Part shown: piece after piece, positions 13,990-20,523 of the stretch
How positions within the stretch are numbered: the stretch's first letter is position 1
Layout of the letters: every line of letters starts with the position of its first letter
Notes under the pieces: generated by a model
Told to the model about the DNA's origin: nothing
Database searches by the model: none
The model's input: only the letters and a program-made list of their open reading frames with translations
Source: a virus
Length of the DNA stretch: 24,502 bases
IMG/VR virus record: IMGVR_UViG_3300044644_001149
Coordinates: 1-24,502 of that record
Reading direction: 5' to 3' (one strand)
Translations under genes and position numbers: made by a program

Positions 13990-16280
13990 GTAACGGTACA
14001 AAAGTAATCAAGAGAAATGGATTGATTGAATCTCTTGATCTAGACAAAATGCACATAATGGTTGAAGAGGCATGTAAAAACCTTGCTGGCGTCTCTGCAA
14101 GTCAGGTTGAAATGAAGTCTGGTATCCAATTTTATAGTGGAATTTCTACTGCAGAAATTCAAGAAATTTTGATTCGTTCTGCTTCTGATTTGATTGATTT
14201 AGATCATCCGAATTACCAATATGTTGCTGCTCGTCTTCTTTTGTTTTCGGTTCGTAAGCAACTTTATGGAAAGATGATGGAACTTCCTCATCTTGAAGAA
14301 CACATTTATGCTTGTGTAAATGCTGAAGTATATGATTCTGATATTTTTAATAAGTATTCTAAGGAAGAAATTGACTTTGCAAACTCTTTCATCCGTCATG
14401 ATAGGGATTACTTGTTTACGTATGCTGGACTTAGGCAGGTAGTTGATAAGTATCTTGTGCAAGATAGAAGCACTGGTGGAGTATATGAAACTCCTCAATT
14501 CATGTATATGATGATTGCATTGACGGTATTTGCCGAGTATCCAAAAGAAACTAGAATGTCATACGTTAAGAGGTATTATGACGCAATCTCAAGACACAAA
14601 ATCAACATCCCGACACCAATCATGGCAGGAGTGCGAACTCCGCTTAGACAATTTGCTAGCTGTGTCCTTGTTGACGTTGATGACACCCTCGATAGTATCT
14701 TTAGCAGTGATATGGCTATTGGCAGATACGTGTCACAGAGGGCGGGCATCGGCATCAACGCTGGTCGAATCCGTGGCATCAACAGTAAAATCAGAGGGGG
14801 AGAAGTTTCGCATACGGGTGTTATACCATTTCTCAAAAAGTTTGAAGCAACTGTCAGATGTTGCACGCAAAATGGCATACGAGGTGGATCCGCGACAGTA
14901 CACTTCCCAATCTGGCACCAAGAAATAGAAGATATCTTAGTTCTTAAAAACAATAAAGGTACGGAGGACAATCGTGTTCGCAAACTTGATTACAGCATCC
15001 AAATCAGTAAACTCTTCTATGAAAGGTTTATTCAAGATGGTGAGATCACGCTTTTCTCCCCGCATGATACACCTGGACTTTATGATTCTTTCGGGACAGA
15101 CAAGTTTGACGATTTATACGTTCAATATGAAAACGATTCGTCCATTCCGTCGAAAACTGTTAAAGCACAAGAACTCATCCTTAGTCTTCTTAAAGAAAGG
15201 GCTGAGACGGGTCGTATCTATATCATGAACATTGATCATTGCAACTCTCACTCATCCTTTAAAGATAAAGTTGAGATGAGTAATCTTTGTCAAGAAATTA
15301 CTTTGCCAACTTATCCGATTCAGCACATTGATGGTGAGGGTGAGATTGCACTTTGCATTCTTTCTGCGATTAATGTAGGTAAAGTAAAATCCGATGAAGA
15401 ACTTGAGGAACTTTGTGATCTTTCTGTTCGTGGACTAGATGAATTGATTGACTATCAAAAGTATCCTGTAATAGCAGCAGAACGTGCTACAAAGGCACGA
15501 AGATCGCTTGGTGTAGGATTTATTGGTTTAGCACATTATTTGGCAAAACTTGGATTTAATTATGATTCTCAAGAATCTTGGGATGCAGTTCATGGTCTGT
15601 CCGAATCATTTCAATATTATCTTCTAAAGGCATCAAATCAACTTGCAAAAGAAAAGGGACATTGTGAATATTTTGGACGAACCAAATATGCTGATGGCAT
15701 TCTTCCGATTGATACATACAAAAGAGATGTAGACGAAATCTCTTCTATCCCCTACCAGCATGATTGGGAAACACTTAGAACATCAATCTTGGAATATGGC
15801 CTTAGGCACTCAACATTGTCCGCACAGATGCCATCGGAGAGCAGTTCCGTTGTGTCAAATGCAACCAATGGAATCGAGCCACCTAGAGACTACTTGTCCG
15901 TTAAAAAGTCAAAGAAAGGACCTCTCAAGCAAATTGTTCCTCAATATCAAACTCTTAAGAACAACTATACGCTTTTGTGGGATATGCCTAGTAATCGTGG
16001 GTACATTCATATTGTTGCTGTTATGCAAAAATTCTTCGATCAAGCGATTAGTGGAAACTGGTCCTATAACCCAGAAAATTATTCGGATAATGAAGTCCCA
16101 ACTTCAGTAATGGCAAATGACTTTTTGACTACATACAAGTATGGGTGGAAAACTTCCTATTATCAAAATACCTACGATATTAAAACCGATGAGGTGGTGG
16201 AAGAGAAACCCAAACTTCAAGATTTGCTAAGTGAGTTAAGTTCAGTAGAGGAGGGAGAGTGTGAATCCTGTGCAGTTTAA
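13986..16280 (+). CDS. nrdA: class Ia ribonucleotide reductase, large subunit
   Basis: Reduces ribonucleoside diphosphates to deoxyribonucleotides, supplying dNTPs for phage DNA. 764 aa. The N-terminal segment (about 1-95, starting KVIKRNGLIESLDL) is an ATP-cone allosteric domain. Active-site residues are visible: Cys226 (FASCVLVDVDD), NLCQE with Asn433, Cys435 and Glu437, and Cys457 (ALCILSAIN), matching the E. coli pattern of the thiyl cysteine and redox pair. The C-terminal redox pair is Cys759 and Cys762 (GECESCAV). The gene is coupled to primase by ATGA and is followed by nrdB, the usual order in T4-like phages. There is no intron or inserted homing gene. All key residues are present, so it should be active. 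Confidence 0.97.
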   Translation: MSNGTKVIKRNGLIESLDLDKMHIMVEEACKNLAGVSASQVEMKSGIQFYSGISTAEIQEILIRSASDLIDLDHPNYQYVAARLLLFSVRKQLYGKMMELPHLEEHIYACVNAEVYDSDIFNKYSKEEIDFANSFIRHDRDYLFTYAGLRQVVDKYLVQDRSTGGVYETPQFMYMMIALTVFAEYPKETRMSYVKRYYDAISRHKINIPTPIMAGVRTPLRQFASCVLVDVDDTLDSIFSSDMAIGRYVSQRAGIGINAGRIRGINSKIRGGEVSHTGVIPFLKKFEATVRCCTQNGIRGGSATVHFPIWHQEIEDILVLKNNKGTEDNRVRKLDYSIQISKLFYERFIQDGEITLFSPHDTPGLYDSFGTDKFDDLYVQYENDSSIPSKTVKAQELILSLLKERAETGRIYIMNIDHCNSHSSFKDKVEMSNLCQEITLPTYPIQHIDGEGEIALCILSAINVGKVKSDEELEELCDLSVRGLDELIDYQKYPVIAAERATKARRSLGVGFIGLAHYLAKLGFNYDSQESWDAVHGLSESFQYYLLKASNQLAKEKGHCEYFGRTKYADGILPIDTYKRDVDEISSIPYQHDWETLRTSILEYGLRHSTLSAQMPSESSSVVSNATNGIEPPRDYLSVKKSKKGPLKQIVPQYQTLKNNYTLLWDMPSNRGYIHIVAVMQKFFDQAISGNWSYNPENYSDNEVPTSVMANDFLTTYKYGWKTSYYQNTYDIKTDEVVEEKPKLQDLLSELSSVEEGECESCAV

Positions 16281-16317
16281 AATTTCTTTAACAGAAGAAC
16301 AAACACAAGTCAAGGGG

Positions 16318-17448
16318 ATGACGGTTTTTAACACTGAACAAGTGAATGTAAAAAAACAACCGATGTTTTTTGGAAAACCTCTTGGGATACAACGATATGA
16401 TTCATACAAATATCCAGTCTTCGATAAACTGACTACACAGCAATTAGGATACTTCTGGAGACCCGAAGAGGTGTCTCTTCAGAAGGATCGTGGTGACTAT
16501 CAAACTTTACGTCCTGAACAGAAACACATTTATACATCAAATTTGAAATATCAAATTATGCTTGATTCTGTTCAGGGTCGTGGACCTGGAATGGCTTTCA
16601 TTCCATATTGCTCATTACCTGAGTTGGAAGCATGTATGGAAGTGTGGGGGTTTATGGAGATGATCCATAGTCGTTCATACACGTATATTATCAAAAATAT
16701 CTATTCTGATCCAAGTGAAGTGTTTGATATGATCATCAATGATGAACGTATCTTGGAACGTGCTAAAAGCGTTACAGAATCATATGATGACTTTATTCAA
16801 ACCGCACAAGATTATGGTTCATCCAATACTTGGATGCACAATCTTGAAAAAGTTTCATATGCACAACAGAGTCTCAATGATGTTAAACGAAAATTATACA
16901 GAGCAATCGCAAACGTTAACATTCTTGAAGGTATTCGCTTCTACGTTAGTTTTGCTTGTAGTTTCGCCTTTGGTGAACTTAAGCTTATGGAAGGATCCGC
17001 TAAGATCATCTCTCTTATCGCAAGAGACGAAAATCAACACCTAGCTATTACTCAGAATATTCTGAATAAGTGGAGGGATGGTGATGATCCTGAAATGAAG
17101 CAAATTATGAAAGAGGAGGAAGAGTGGACATATAAGATGTTTAATCGTGCTGTAAATGAAGAAAAACGATGGGCAGATTATCTGTTCAAAGATGGTAGCA
17201 TGATTGGACTTAACGATAAACTTCTTCAACAATACGTTGAGTGGATTGCTAATAGAAGGTTAAAAGCGATTGGATTAAAACCTCAATACGATATTTCAGC
17301 AAACAATAATCCACTTCCTTGGACTCAGCACTGGATTTCTTCTAAAGGACTCCAGGTGGCTCCCCAGGAAACCGAAGTAGAAAGTTATGTAGTCGGTGGA
17401 ATTAAACAAGATGTGAAAAAGGACACATTTAGTGGTTTTAAATTGTAA
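16318..17448 (+). CDS. nrdB: class Ia ribonucleotide reductase, small subunit
   Basis: Di-iron, tyrosyl-radical subunit of ribonucleotide reductase, partner of NrdA. 376 aa from ATG 16318 (MTVFNTEQVNV), the start that fits cyanophage NrdB N-termini as I recall them. Iron ligands and radical residue are visible: EMIHSRSYTYI (Glu and His ligands, then the radical Tyr) and RDENQH (Glu, His). An earlier in-frame GTG at 16261 has an excellent GAGGAGGGAG just upstream, but that sequence is also the coding sequence of the NrdA tail (EEGE), so it may be coincidental. It would add 19 residues and overlap nrdA by 20 bases. The gene ends 24 bases before a strong terminator. Confidence 0.95.
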   Translation: MTVFNTEQVNVKKQPMFFGKPLGIQRYDSYKYPVFDKLTTQQLGYFWRPEEVSLQKDRGDYQTLRPEQKHIYTSNLKYQIMLDSVQGRGPGMAFIPYCSLPELEACMEVWGFMEMIHSRSYTYIIKNIYSDPSEVFDMIINDERILERAKSVTESYDDFIQTAQDYGSSNTWMHNLEKVSYAQQSLNDVKRKLYRAIANVNILEGIRFYVSFACSFAFGELKLMEGSAKIISLIARDENQHLAITQNILNKWRDGDDPEMKQIMKEEEEWTYKMFNRAVNEEKRWADYLFKDGSMIGLNDKLLQQYVEWIANRRLKAIGLKPQYDISANNNPLPWTQHWISSKGLQVAPQETEVESYVVGGIKQDVKKDTFSGFKL

Positions 17449-17472
17449 TAATCGAATTAAAACTTATAGATA

Positions 17473-17497
17473 GAGGAGGTAACCCCTCCTCTTTTTT
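17473..17497 (+). terminator. strong intrinsic terminator after nrdB
   Basis: GAGGAGG (17473-17479), loop TAACC, CCTCCTC (17485-17491), six T (17492-17497). Perfect 7-bp GC-rich stem. The T-run runs directly into the ATG of the next small gene. Confidence 0.92.
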
Positions 17498-17653
17498 ATG
17501 ATACACGTTACAGACATTTACGCTCTTAAAGCAAAATTATTTAAACTTAAACATCAAGTAGATCGAGATCAGATGTATCCTGGAGAGAAAGAACTCGTTC
17601 ATAAATATCTTAATAAAGTTCTTGATTATGTAGATGAGTTGCAGTTATACTAA
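17498..17653 (+). CDS. hypothetical 51-aa helical protein
   Basis: Not recognised. The 51-aa product (MIHVTDIYALKAKLFKLKHQ...) is a charged helical protein with no cysteines. Its ATG follows the T-run of the nrdB terminator with no spacer, so it can be translated only from read-through mRNA or from a promoter inside or beside the hairpin. AGGAGG in the hairpin (17474-17479) is too far (18 bases) for a standard ribosome binding site. The last 20 bases overlap the next gene. Codon use is unremarkable. I keep it because position and overlap resemble its neighbours, but the odd start lowers confidence. Confidence 0.5.
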   Translation: MIHVTDIYALKAKLFKLKHQVDRDQMYPGEKELVHKYLNKVLDYVDELQLY

Positions 17654-18071
17654 TCCATGGTATTATAATGAAGAACCTTTTGAGTCTAAAGATATCAAAG
17701 ACTATTTTGGATTTGTTTATTTAATAGAGAATAAACTAAATGATCGAAAATACATAGGTAGAAAATATTTTTGGCAATTTAGAACCCCAAAAGGTAAGAG
17801 TCGTAAAGTTAAATCAGAATCAGATTGGAAAAAATACTATGGGTCTTGTCCGGAACTTAAAGAAGACATTATCAAATTTGGTAGAGAGAATTTTAGTAGA
17901 ATTATCTTATCATTACATAAAACAAAGGGCAAAACAAACTACGAAGAGACAAGACAACTCTTCACGAATAATGTACTCACAGAGTCCCTTGACAACGGAG
18001 AACCTGCATTCTACAATAGCAACATCCTCTCAAGGTATTACCGAAAAGATTATTATGAACGCAACGACTGA
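17634..18071 (+). CDS. GIY-YIG-like endonuclease (145 aa)
   Basis: Carries a GIY-YIG type core: GFVYLIENKLNDRKYIGRKY (residues 26-45), where FVY stands for GIY and YIG is exact, followed by the usual Arg. Further on come basic and aromatic segments (RTPKGKSRKVKSE, KKYYGSCPEL) and a GRENF motif. GIY-YIG proteins of this size include phage homing endonucleases such as the T4 Seg family, which are similar in core but usually longer. Whether this one cuts DNA for homing, or acts as a nuclease against other DNA, cannot be seen. It lies just downstream of nrdB, a common site for such genes. It overlaps its upstream neighbour by 20 bases and its downstream one by 17 bases. Confidence 0.72.
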   Translation: MSCSYTNPWYYNEEPFESKDIKDYFGFVYLIENKLNDRKYIGRKYFWQFRTPKGKSRKVKSESDWKKYYGSCPELKEDIIKFGRENFSRIILSLHKTKGKTNYEETRQLFTNNVLTESLDNGEPAFYNSNILSRYYRKDYYERND

Positions 18072-18228
18072 AGATATTGTTGCTCACGTAAGGGAATGGT
18101 CTCTTGATCGTGCCGCAGATAAAAACATTTCAAAAGCAGATTCTCGTGCTATCCTTGCAGAGTTTTATGAATGGATTGATCCAGAAGATGATGAACTTGA
18201 GATTGTCTCCTTAGAACCTGAAACTTGA
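18055..18228 (+). CDS. small acidic protein (57 aa)
   Basis: Not recognised. The 57-aa product has a charged, helical N-terminal half and a very acidic C-terminus (EWIDPEDDELEIVSLEPET). It has no cysteine or membrane segment. Its ATG lies inside the upstream gene (17-base overlap), fitting the coupling pattern of this phage. Acidic tails of this kind are seen in inhibitors and DNA mimics, but here this is only a composition-based remark. Its stop is just before a TATAAATT late-like box. Confidence 0.6.
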   Translation: MNATTEDIVAHVREWSLDRAADKNISKADSRAILAEFYEWIDPEDDELEIVSLEPET

Positions 18229-18236
18229 TATAAATT
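18229..18236 (+). promoter_or_regulatory. late-promoter-like TATAAATT
   Basis: Seven of eight bases of TATAAATA; expected start near 18242 would leave a leader of only about 7 bases before ATG 18249. The AT-rich setting makes this uncertain. Confidence 0.4.
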
Positions 18237-18248
18237 GAAAAAATAAAA

Positions 18249-18899
18249 ATGTTAGAAATTTTAAAAAAATTCAATTATTCTCCACCAGATATTGTTGAAT
18301 ATAATGATGATAATCTTAAGATTGTAAGAAAAAATAATGGATATTTTTTATTTTTAAAAGATATTGGGTGGATGGCATATGATTATAACACTCATGTGTC
18401 TGCTTATGAATTATATTCTCACTATTCTCTTGCTAAAGGTCATTGTATTTGCACTGGACTTGGATTTGGAGTTAGAGAAAATTGGATTTTGACTAAACCG
18501 GAGGTTTCTAAAATTACTATTATTGAAAATGATAGTAATTTAATTGATTATCATAAGCATATTAAATCTCCATTTCTAGACCATGTAGAAATAATAAATT
18601 GTGATGCTTCCGAGTATGTGGGTAAGTGTGACACTTTATTGTTGGATCATTATGAAAATGAAACTGAAGAAGAAATTGTGAACAATGTGTGTCACATTCA
18701 AAATAATATTGAGTGTGATACTTTATGGTTCTGGCCTTTAGAAAAGTTTATCTTAAAACATGATATTTATGATAAAAAGGTTGAATATGATTTTTTCAAA
18801 CATAAAAATAAATTATGGAAATTACCAGAATTAGATACTGAAACCCTAAGATCTTTCTGTTTTATGTGGTTTTCTTCTTCTACCTACAAGGTATATTGA
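18249..18899 (+). CDS. SAM-dependent methyltransferase-like protein (216 aa)
   Basis: Looks like a Rossmann-type methyltransferase of the spermidine-synthase-like group. The glycine-rich motif I is CICTGLGFG (about residues 67-75), the acidic end of beta-2 is IIENDSNLI (about 91-99), and INCDASEY (about 115) followed by CDTLLLDHYE (about 128) fit motifs II-III. The first 60 residues are a small beta-rich domain. It is rich in Cys and aromatic residues, has no membrane segment and no ribosome binding site of note. Substrate is unknown; DNA, protein and small molecule are all open. A late-like box lies upstream, a perfect sigma70-like promoter begins at its end. Confidence 0.65.
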   Translation: MLEILKKFNYSPPDIVEYNDDNLKIVRKNNGYFLFLKDIGWMAYDYNTHVSAYELYSHYSLAKGHCICTGLGFGVRENWILTKPEVSKITIIENDSNLIDYHKHIKSPFLDHVEIINCDASEYVGKCDTLLLDHYENETEEEIVNNVCHIQNNIECDTLWFWPLEKFILKHDIYDKKVEYDFFKHKNKLWKLPELDTETLRSFCFMWFSSSTYKVY

Positions 18900-18924
18900 C
18901 AATTCCTAAATAATCACTTATAAT
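18896..18924 (+). promoter_or_regulatory. perfect sigma70 promoter TTGACA-N17-TATAAT
   Basis: TTGACA (18896-18901), 17-base spacer, TATAAT (18919-18924). Expected start is near 18931. It could drive the RlpA-like gene at 19057 through a leader of about 126 bases, but an intrinsic terminator begins at the start site. Confidence 0.8.
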
Positions 18925-18928
18925 GTTT

Positions 18929-18957
18929 AAGCAATTCTTAAAAAAGATTGCTTTTTT
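18929..18957 (+). terminator. intrinsic terminator at the start site of the preceding promoter
   Basis: AAGCAAT (18929-18935), bulged T, CTT, loop AAAA, AAG, ATTGCTT (18947-18953), T-run 18952-18957. It may end the methyltransferase transcript and also attenuate transcripts from the promoter at 18896. Confidence 0.75.
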
Positions 18958-19056
18958 ATTATGAGACTTTGAGTGCGATTTAGAGCCCAGGAGATTGCCC
19001 CTTGAGAAAGGGGAAGTGCGTTTTCTCTATTGGGATGTAGAGTTCTATGCAAATTA
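18958..19056 (+). promoter_or_regulatory. structured leader of the RlpA-like gene
   Basis: About 100 bases with no ORF. It holds a perfect 6-bp hairpin CCCCTT-GAGA-AAGGGG (18998-19013) with a GNRA-type tetraloop, flanked by a direct repeat AGTGCG (18972-18977 and 19015-19020). TAGAG (18981-18985) could pair with CTCTA (19025-19029), and CCCA (18986-18989) with TGGG (19031-19034). I do not recognise a known riboswitch. Confidence 0.4.
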
Positions 19057-19419
19057 ATGCTTTTAAAAACACTTTCAATTCTTGCTTTTGGTCTAGTCGG
19101 ATTGGCACCCGTAACAGCAAAGGCAGCGAGCGGATGTTCCCTCGCATCACATTATGGAATCGGTGATGGATATCATGGGCAGACAACTGCTAACGGTGAA
19201 AGATATAATGCTTACGGAAAATCAGTAGCACATCGGTGGTTACCATTTGGTACTAAATTAAGAGTGACAAATCAATCAAATGGTAAATCAGTAATTGTGC
19301 GTGTAAATGATCGAGGACCTTATGTAGGTGGTAGAGACCTTGACCTGTCTTACGGTGCGTTCTCTTCTATTGCTCACCCAGGGCAAGGAGTCGCTAACAT
19401 CTGCTATGCAACTTTATAG
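19057..19419 (+). CDS. secreted RlpA-like double-psi beta-barrel protein (120 aa)
   Basis: N-terminal signal peptide: positively charged MLLK, hydrophobic core (TLSILAFGLVGLAPV) and a likely signal peptidase site TAKA|A near residue 23. The mature part is an RlpA-like double-psi beta-barrel: ASHYG, TTANGERYN, AHRWLPFGTKLRVTN, NGKSVIVRVNDRGPYV and RDLDLS match the family motifs in order, including the conserved Asp of DRGP. RlpA proteins act on peptidoglycan as lytic transglycosylases or bind it at the septum. This product would work in the periplasm, perhaps weakening the wall for lysis or remodelling it during infection. The longer in-frame start at 19030 would bury the signal peptide, so ATG 19057 is preferred. 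It lacks the SPOR domain of full-length RlpA. Confidence 0.87.
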   Translation: MLLKTLSILAFGLVGLAPVTAKAASGCSLASHYGIGDGYHGQTTANGERYNAYGKSVAHRWLPFGTKLRVTNQSNGKSVIVRVNDRGPYVGGRDLDLSYGAFSSIAHPGQGVANICYATL

Positions 19420-19424
19420 TATTT

Positions 19425-19432
19425 GATAAATA
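19425..19432 (+). promoter_or_regulatory. late promoter variant GATAAATA
   Basis: Six bases after the RlpA-like stop. Expected start is near 19438, inside the left arm of the terminator at 19435. Confidence 0.5.
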
Positions 19433-19434
19433 TT

Positions 19435-19463
19435 GGGGAGTGCTGCAGAACTCCCCCTTTTTT
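19435..19463 (+). terminator. strong intrinsic terminator after the RlpA-like gene
   Basis: GGGGAGT (19435-19441), loop GCTGCAGA, ACTCCCC (19450-19456), then C and six T (19458-19463). Perfect stem. The T-run runs directly into the ATG of the next gene. Confidence 0.92.
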
Positions 19464-19880
19464 ATGTTTAATTTTAACTTTGGAAATAAAAAATCAAATA
19501 TAAAACAATATGCAATTATAGGAATTGTATTATCTTCTATCATTGCAACACTCTCACAATGCACGGGAATTCATGAAAACAATCTTTGGGACATACTTGA
19601 CGAAGTTCAAAGAAAGTATTTCCCACAAACTACTATTAACCAGATTATTATTCAAGACCCTGACAAAGTAAAACGTAGAGTGGAAAGGGATGTTAATAAA
19701 GCAATTGATAATGTAATACCAGAGTATGATCGGATTATTTCCGATTATAGTCGAAAATATAAACCAAGATATGTGGAAGAACAAAATAATGAGACTGTGT
19801 GCTATACTGATGAATGTAAAAAGTTGGCACCTCCTATGAGAATCTGTGCTCCTTGGGTTGACACCTGCCCTAAGGACTGA
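19464..19880 (+). CDS. membrane-anchored protein with a Cys-rich tail (138 aa)
   Basis: Function not recognised. After a short basic segment (GNKKSNIKQ), residues 18-34 are hydrophobic (YAIIGIVLSSIIATLS) and end at QC. This could be a signal anchor; the LSQC sequence resembles a lipobox only weakly. The remaining 100 residues would lie outside the cytoplasm and are charged. They include a helical stretch (KVKRRVERDVNKAIDNV) and four cysteines near the end (CYTDEC, RICAPWVDTC) that could form disulfides. Following a secreted RlpA-like protein, an envelope role such as a spanin-like or lysis accessory factor is possible, but that is inference. The ATG directly follows a terminator T-run, and GATAAATA upstream may supply late transcripts. 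Confidence 0.7.
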   Translation: MFNFNFGNKKSNIKQYAIIGIVLSSIIATLSQCTGIHENNLWDILDEVQRKYFPQTTINQIIIQDPDKVKRRVERDVNKAIDNVIPEYDRIISDYSRKYKPRYVEEQNNETVCYTDECKKLAPPMRICAPWVDTCPKD

Positions 19881-19886
19881 TATGAT
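19858..19886 (+). promoter_or_regulatory. sigma70-like promoter for the tRNA-Arg/Leu pair
   Basis: TTGACA (19858-19863), 17-base spacer, TATGAT (19881-19886). Expected start is near 19893, five bases before tRNA-Arg. The -35 box lies in the 3' end of the upstream gene. Confidence 0.8.
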
Positions 19887-19897
19887 AAATGAGTAAT

Positions 19898-19971
19898 GAC
19901 TCAGTAGCTCAGTTGGATAGAGCATCTGCCTTCTAAGCAGTTGGTCGGGGGTTCAAGTCCCTCCTGAGTCG
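19898..19971 (+). tRNA. tRNA-Arg(TCT)
   Basis: Acceptor GACTCAG/CTGAGTC, discriminator G, anticodon loop CTTCTAA on stem TCTGC/GCAGT, T-arm CGGGG/TTC..., no CCA. It reads AGA, a codon favoured in AT-rich phage genes. Confidence 0.96.
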
Positions 19972-19975
19972 CCTT

Positions 19976-20057
19976 GTCGTTGTGGCGGAATTGGTAGACG
20001 CGCTGGGTTTAGGTTCCAGTAGATTAATCTGTGAAGGTTCAAGTCCTTTCAACGACA
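19976..20057 (+). tRNA. tRNA-Leu(TAG)
   Basis: Class II tRNA with a long variable arm. Acceptor GTCGTTG/CAACGAC, discriminator A, anticodon stem CTGGG/TCCAG with loop TTTAGGT (anticodon TAG). No CCA. Four bases separate it from tRNA-Arg. Confidence 0.95.
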
Positions 20058-20058
20058 C

Positions 20059-20087
20059 TTGACAATCAAATCTAAATGGTTTATGAT
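20059..20087 (+). promoter_or_regulatory. sigma70-like promoter for tRNA-Gly
   Basis: TTGACA (20059-20064), 17-base spacer, TATGAT (20082-20087). Expected start near 20094, four bases before tRNA-Gly. It begins two bases after tRNA-Leu. An 8-bp inverted repeat GACAATCA/TGATTGTC (20061-20068 and 20084-20091) covers both boxes. Confidence 0.78.
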
Positions 20088-20091
20088 TGTC
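20061..20091 (+). repeat. inverted repeat covering the tRNA-Gly promoter
   Basis: GACAATCA (20061-20068) and TGATTGTC (20084-20091), perfect 8-bp arms with a 15-base spacer. It may be a protein operator or a read-through RNA hairpin. Confidence 0.7.
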
Positions 20092-20097
20092 TTATAT

Positions 20098-20169
20098 GCG
20101 GAGTTAGTTCAGTGGTAGAACGCTATCCTTCCAAGTTAGATGTCGTCGGTTCGAATCCGATACTCCGCT
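20098..20169 (+). tRNA. tRNA-Gly(TCC)
   Basis: Acceptor GCGGAGT/ACTCCGC, discriminator T, D-stem GTTC/GAAC, anticodon loop CTTCCAA (TCC). The anticodon stem CTATC/GTTAG has one T-T mismatch. No CCA. Confidence 0.94.
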
Positions 20170-20171
20170 CT

Positions 20172-20185
20172 GAACCTTCGGGTTC
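20172..20185 (+). other. short hairpin with TTCG tetraloop
   Basis: GAACC (20172-20176), TTCG, GGTTC (20181-20185), three bases after tRNA-Gly. There is no T-run; instead a late promoter starts at 20186. Probably a 3' processing or stability hairpin for the tRNA transcript. Confidence 0.6.
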
Positions 20186-20193
20186 TATAAATA
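20186..20193 (+). promoter_or_regulatory. T4-type late promoter TATAAATA for the HNH gene
   Basis: Exact TATAAATA. Expected start is near 20199, inside the left arm of the hairpin at 20195-20219, so late transcripts would lack half of that stem. Confidence 0.82.
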
Positions 20194-20194
20194 A

Positions 20195-20219
20195 TGGTAG
20201 AACAATAAAACTTCTACCA
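20195..20219 (+). promoter_or_regulatory. hairpin just before the HNH start codon
   Basis: TGGTAGAA (20195-20202) and TTCTACCA (20212-20219), perfect 8 bp, loop CAATAAAAC. It ends one base before the ATG at 20221, so on long transcripts it would block ribosome access. Confidence 0.75.
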
Positions 20220-20220
20220 A

Positions 20221-20523
20221 ATGACAAAAGAAACTAGAACGTATGCTGATCGTAGAGAAGCAAATAAAGCAAGCGTCATCAAAAGACGTAAGCAAAACAA
20301 ACTTCTTCTAGTAGAATATAAAGGTGGTAAGTGTGAACGATGTGGATACGATAAATGCATTGCTGCTTTAGAGTTTCACCATCTTGATCCCACTACTAAG
20401 GAATCTAAAAACCTTGGAACCACTGCTGCCATAGAAAAACAAAAGGCAGAAGCAGATAAATGTATTCTTGTATGTGCTAACTGTCATCGAGAAATACATG
20501 AAGAACAACGTAATGGGGTGTAG
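20221..20523 (+). CDS. HNH endonuclease in the tRNA cluster (100 aa)
   Basis: HNH nuclease with the zinc-ribbon form of the motif: CERCGYDKC (about residue 38), then FHHLDP (about 52, with the catalytic His pair) and CILVCANCHREIH (about 81-93). The first 30 residues are very basic and probably bind DNA. At 100 aa it is a small free-standing enzyme of the type that promotes its own spread, much as the T4 SegB homing enzyme is tied to the T4 tRNA region. Its stop codon TAG (20521-20523) is bases 8-10 of tRNA-Asn, so the last codons are tRNA acceptor sequence. A late promoter and a start-blocking hairpin lie directly upstream. No ribosome binding site is seen. It appears intact. Confidence 0.88.
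   Translation: MTKETRTYADRREANKASVIKRRKQNKLLLVEYKGGKCERCGYDKCIAALEFHHLDPTTKESKNLGTTAAIEKQKAEADKCILVCANCHREIHEEQRNGV

Noticed and set aside
16261-16317. GTG start for nrdB with a strong GAGGAGG upstream
   Set aside because: The purine run is explained by the Glu-rich NrdA tail, and the ATG at 16318 gives a typical NrdB N-terminus. Not fully excluded.
1-17448. Introns or inteins in the polymerase, nrdA or nrdB genes, as in some phages
   Set aside because: All three frames are continuous, with motifs in normal order and spacing.
18990-19025. Possible glutamine-type (glnA / downstream-peptide) riboswitch, because of GGGGAAGTGCG
   Set aside because: The conserved core I remember (CGTTCA ... CGGAAGTAGG) is not present, only a loose GGAAGT.
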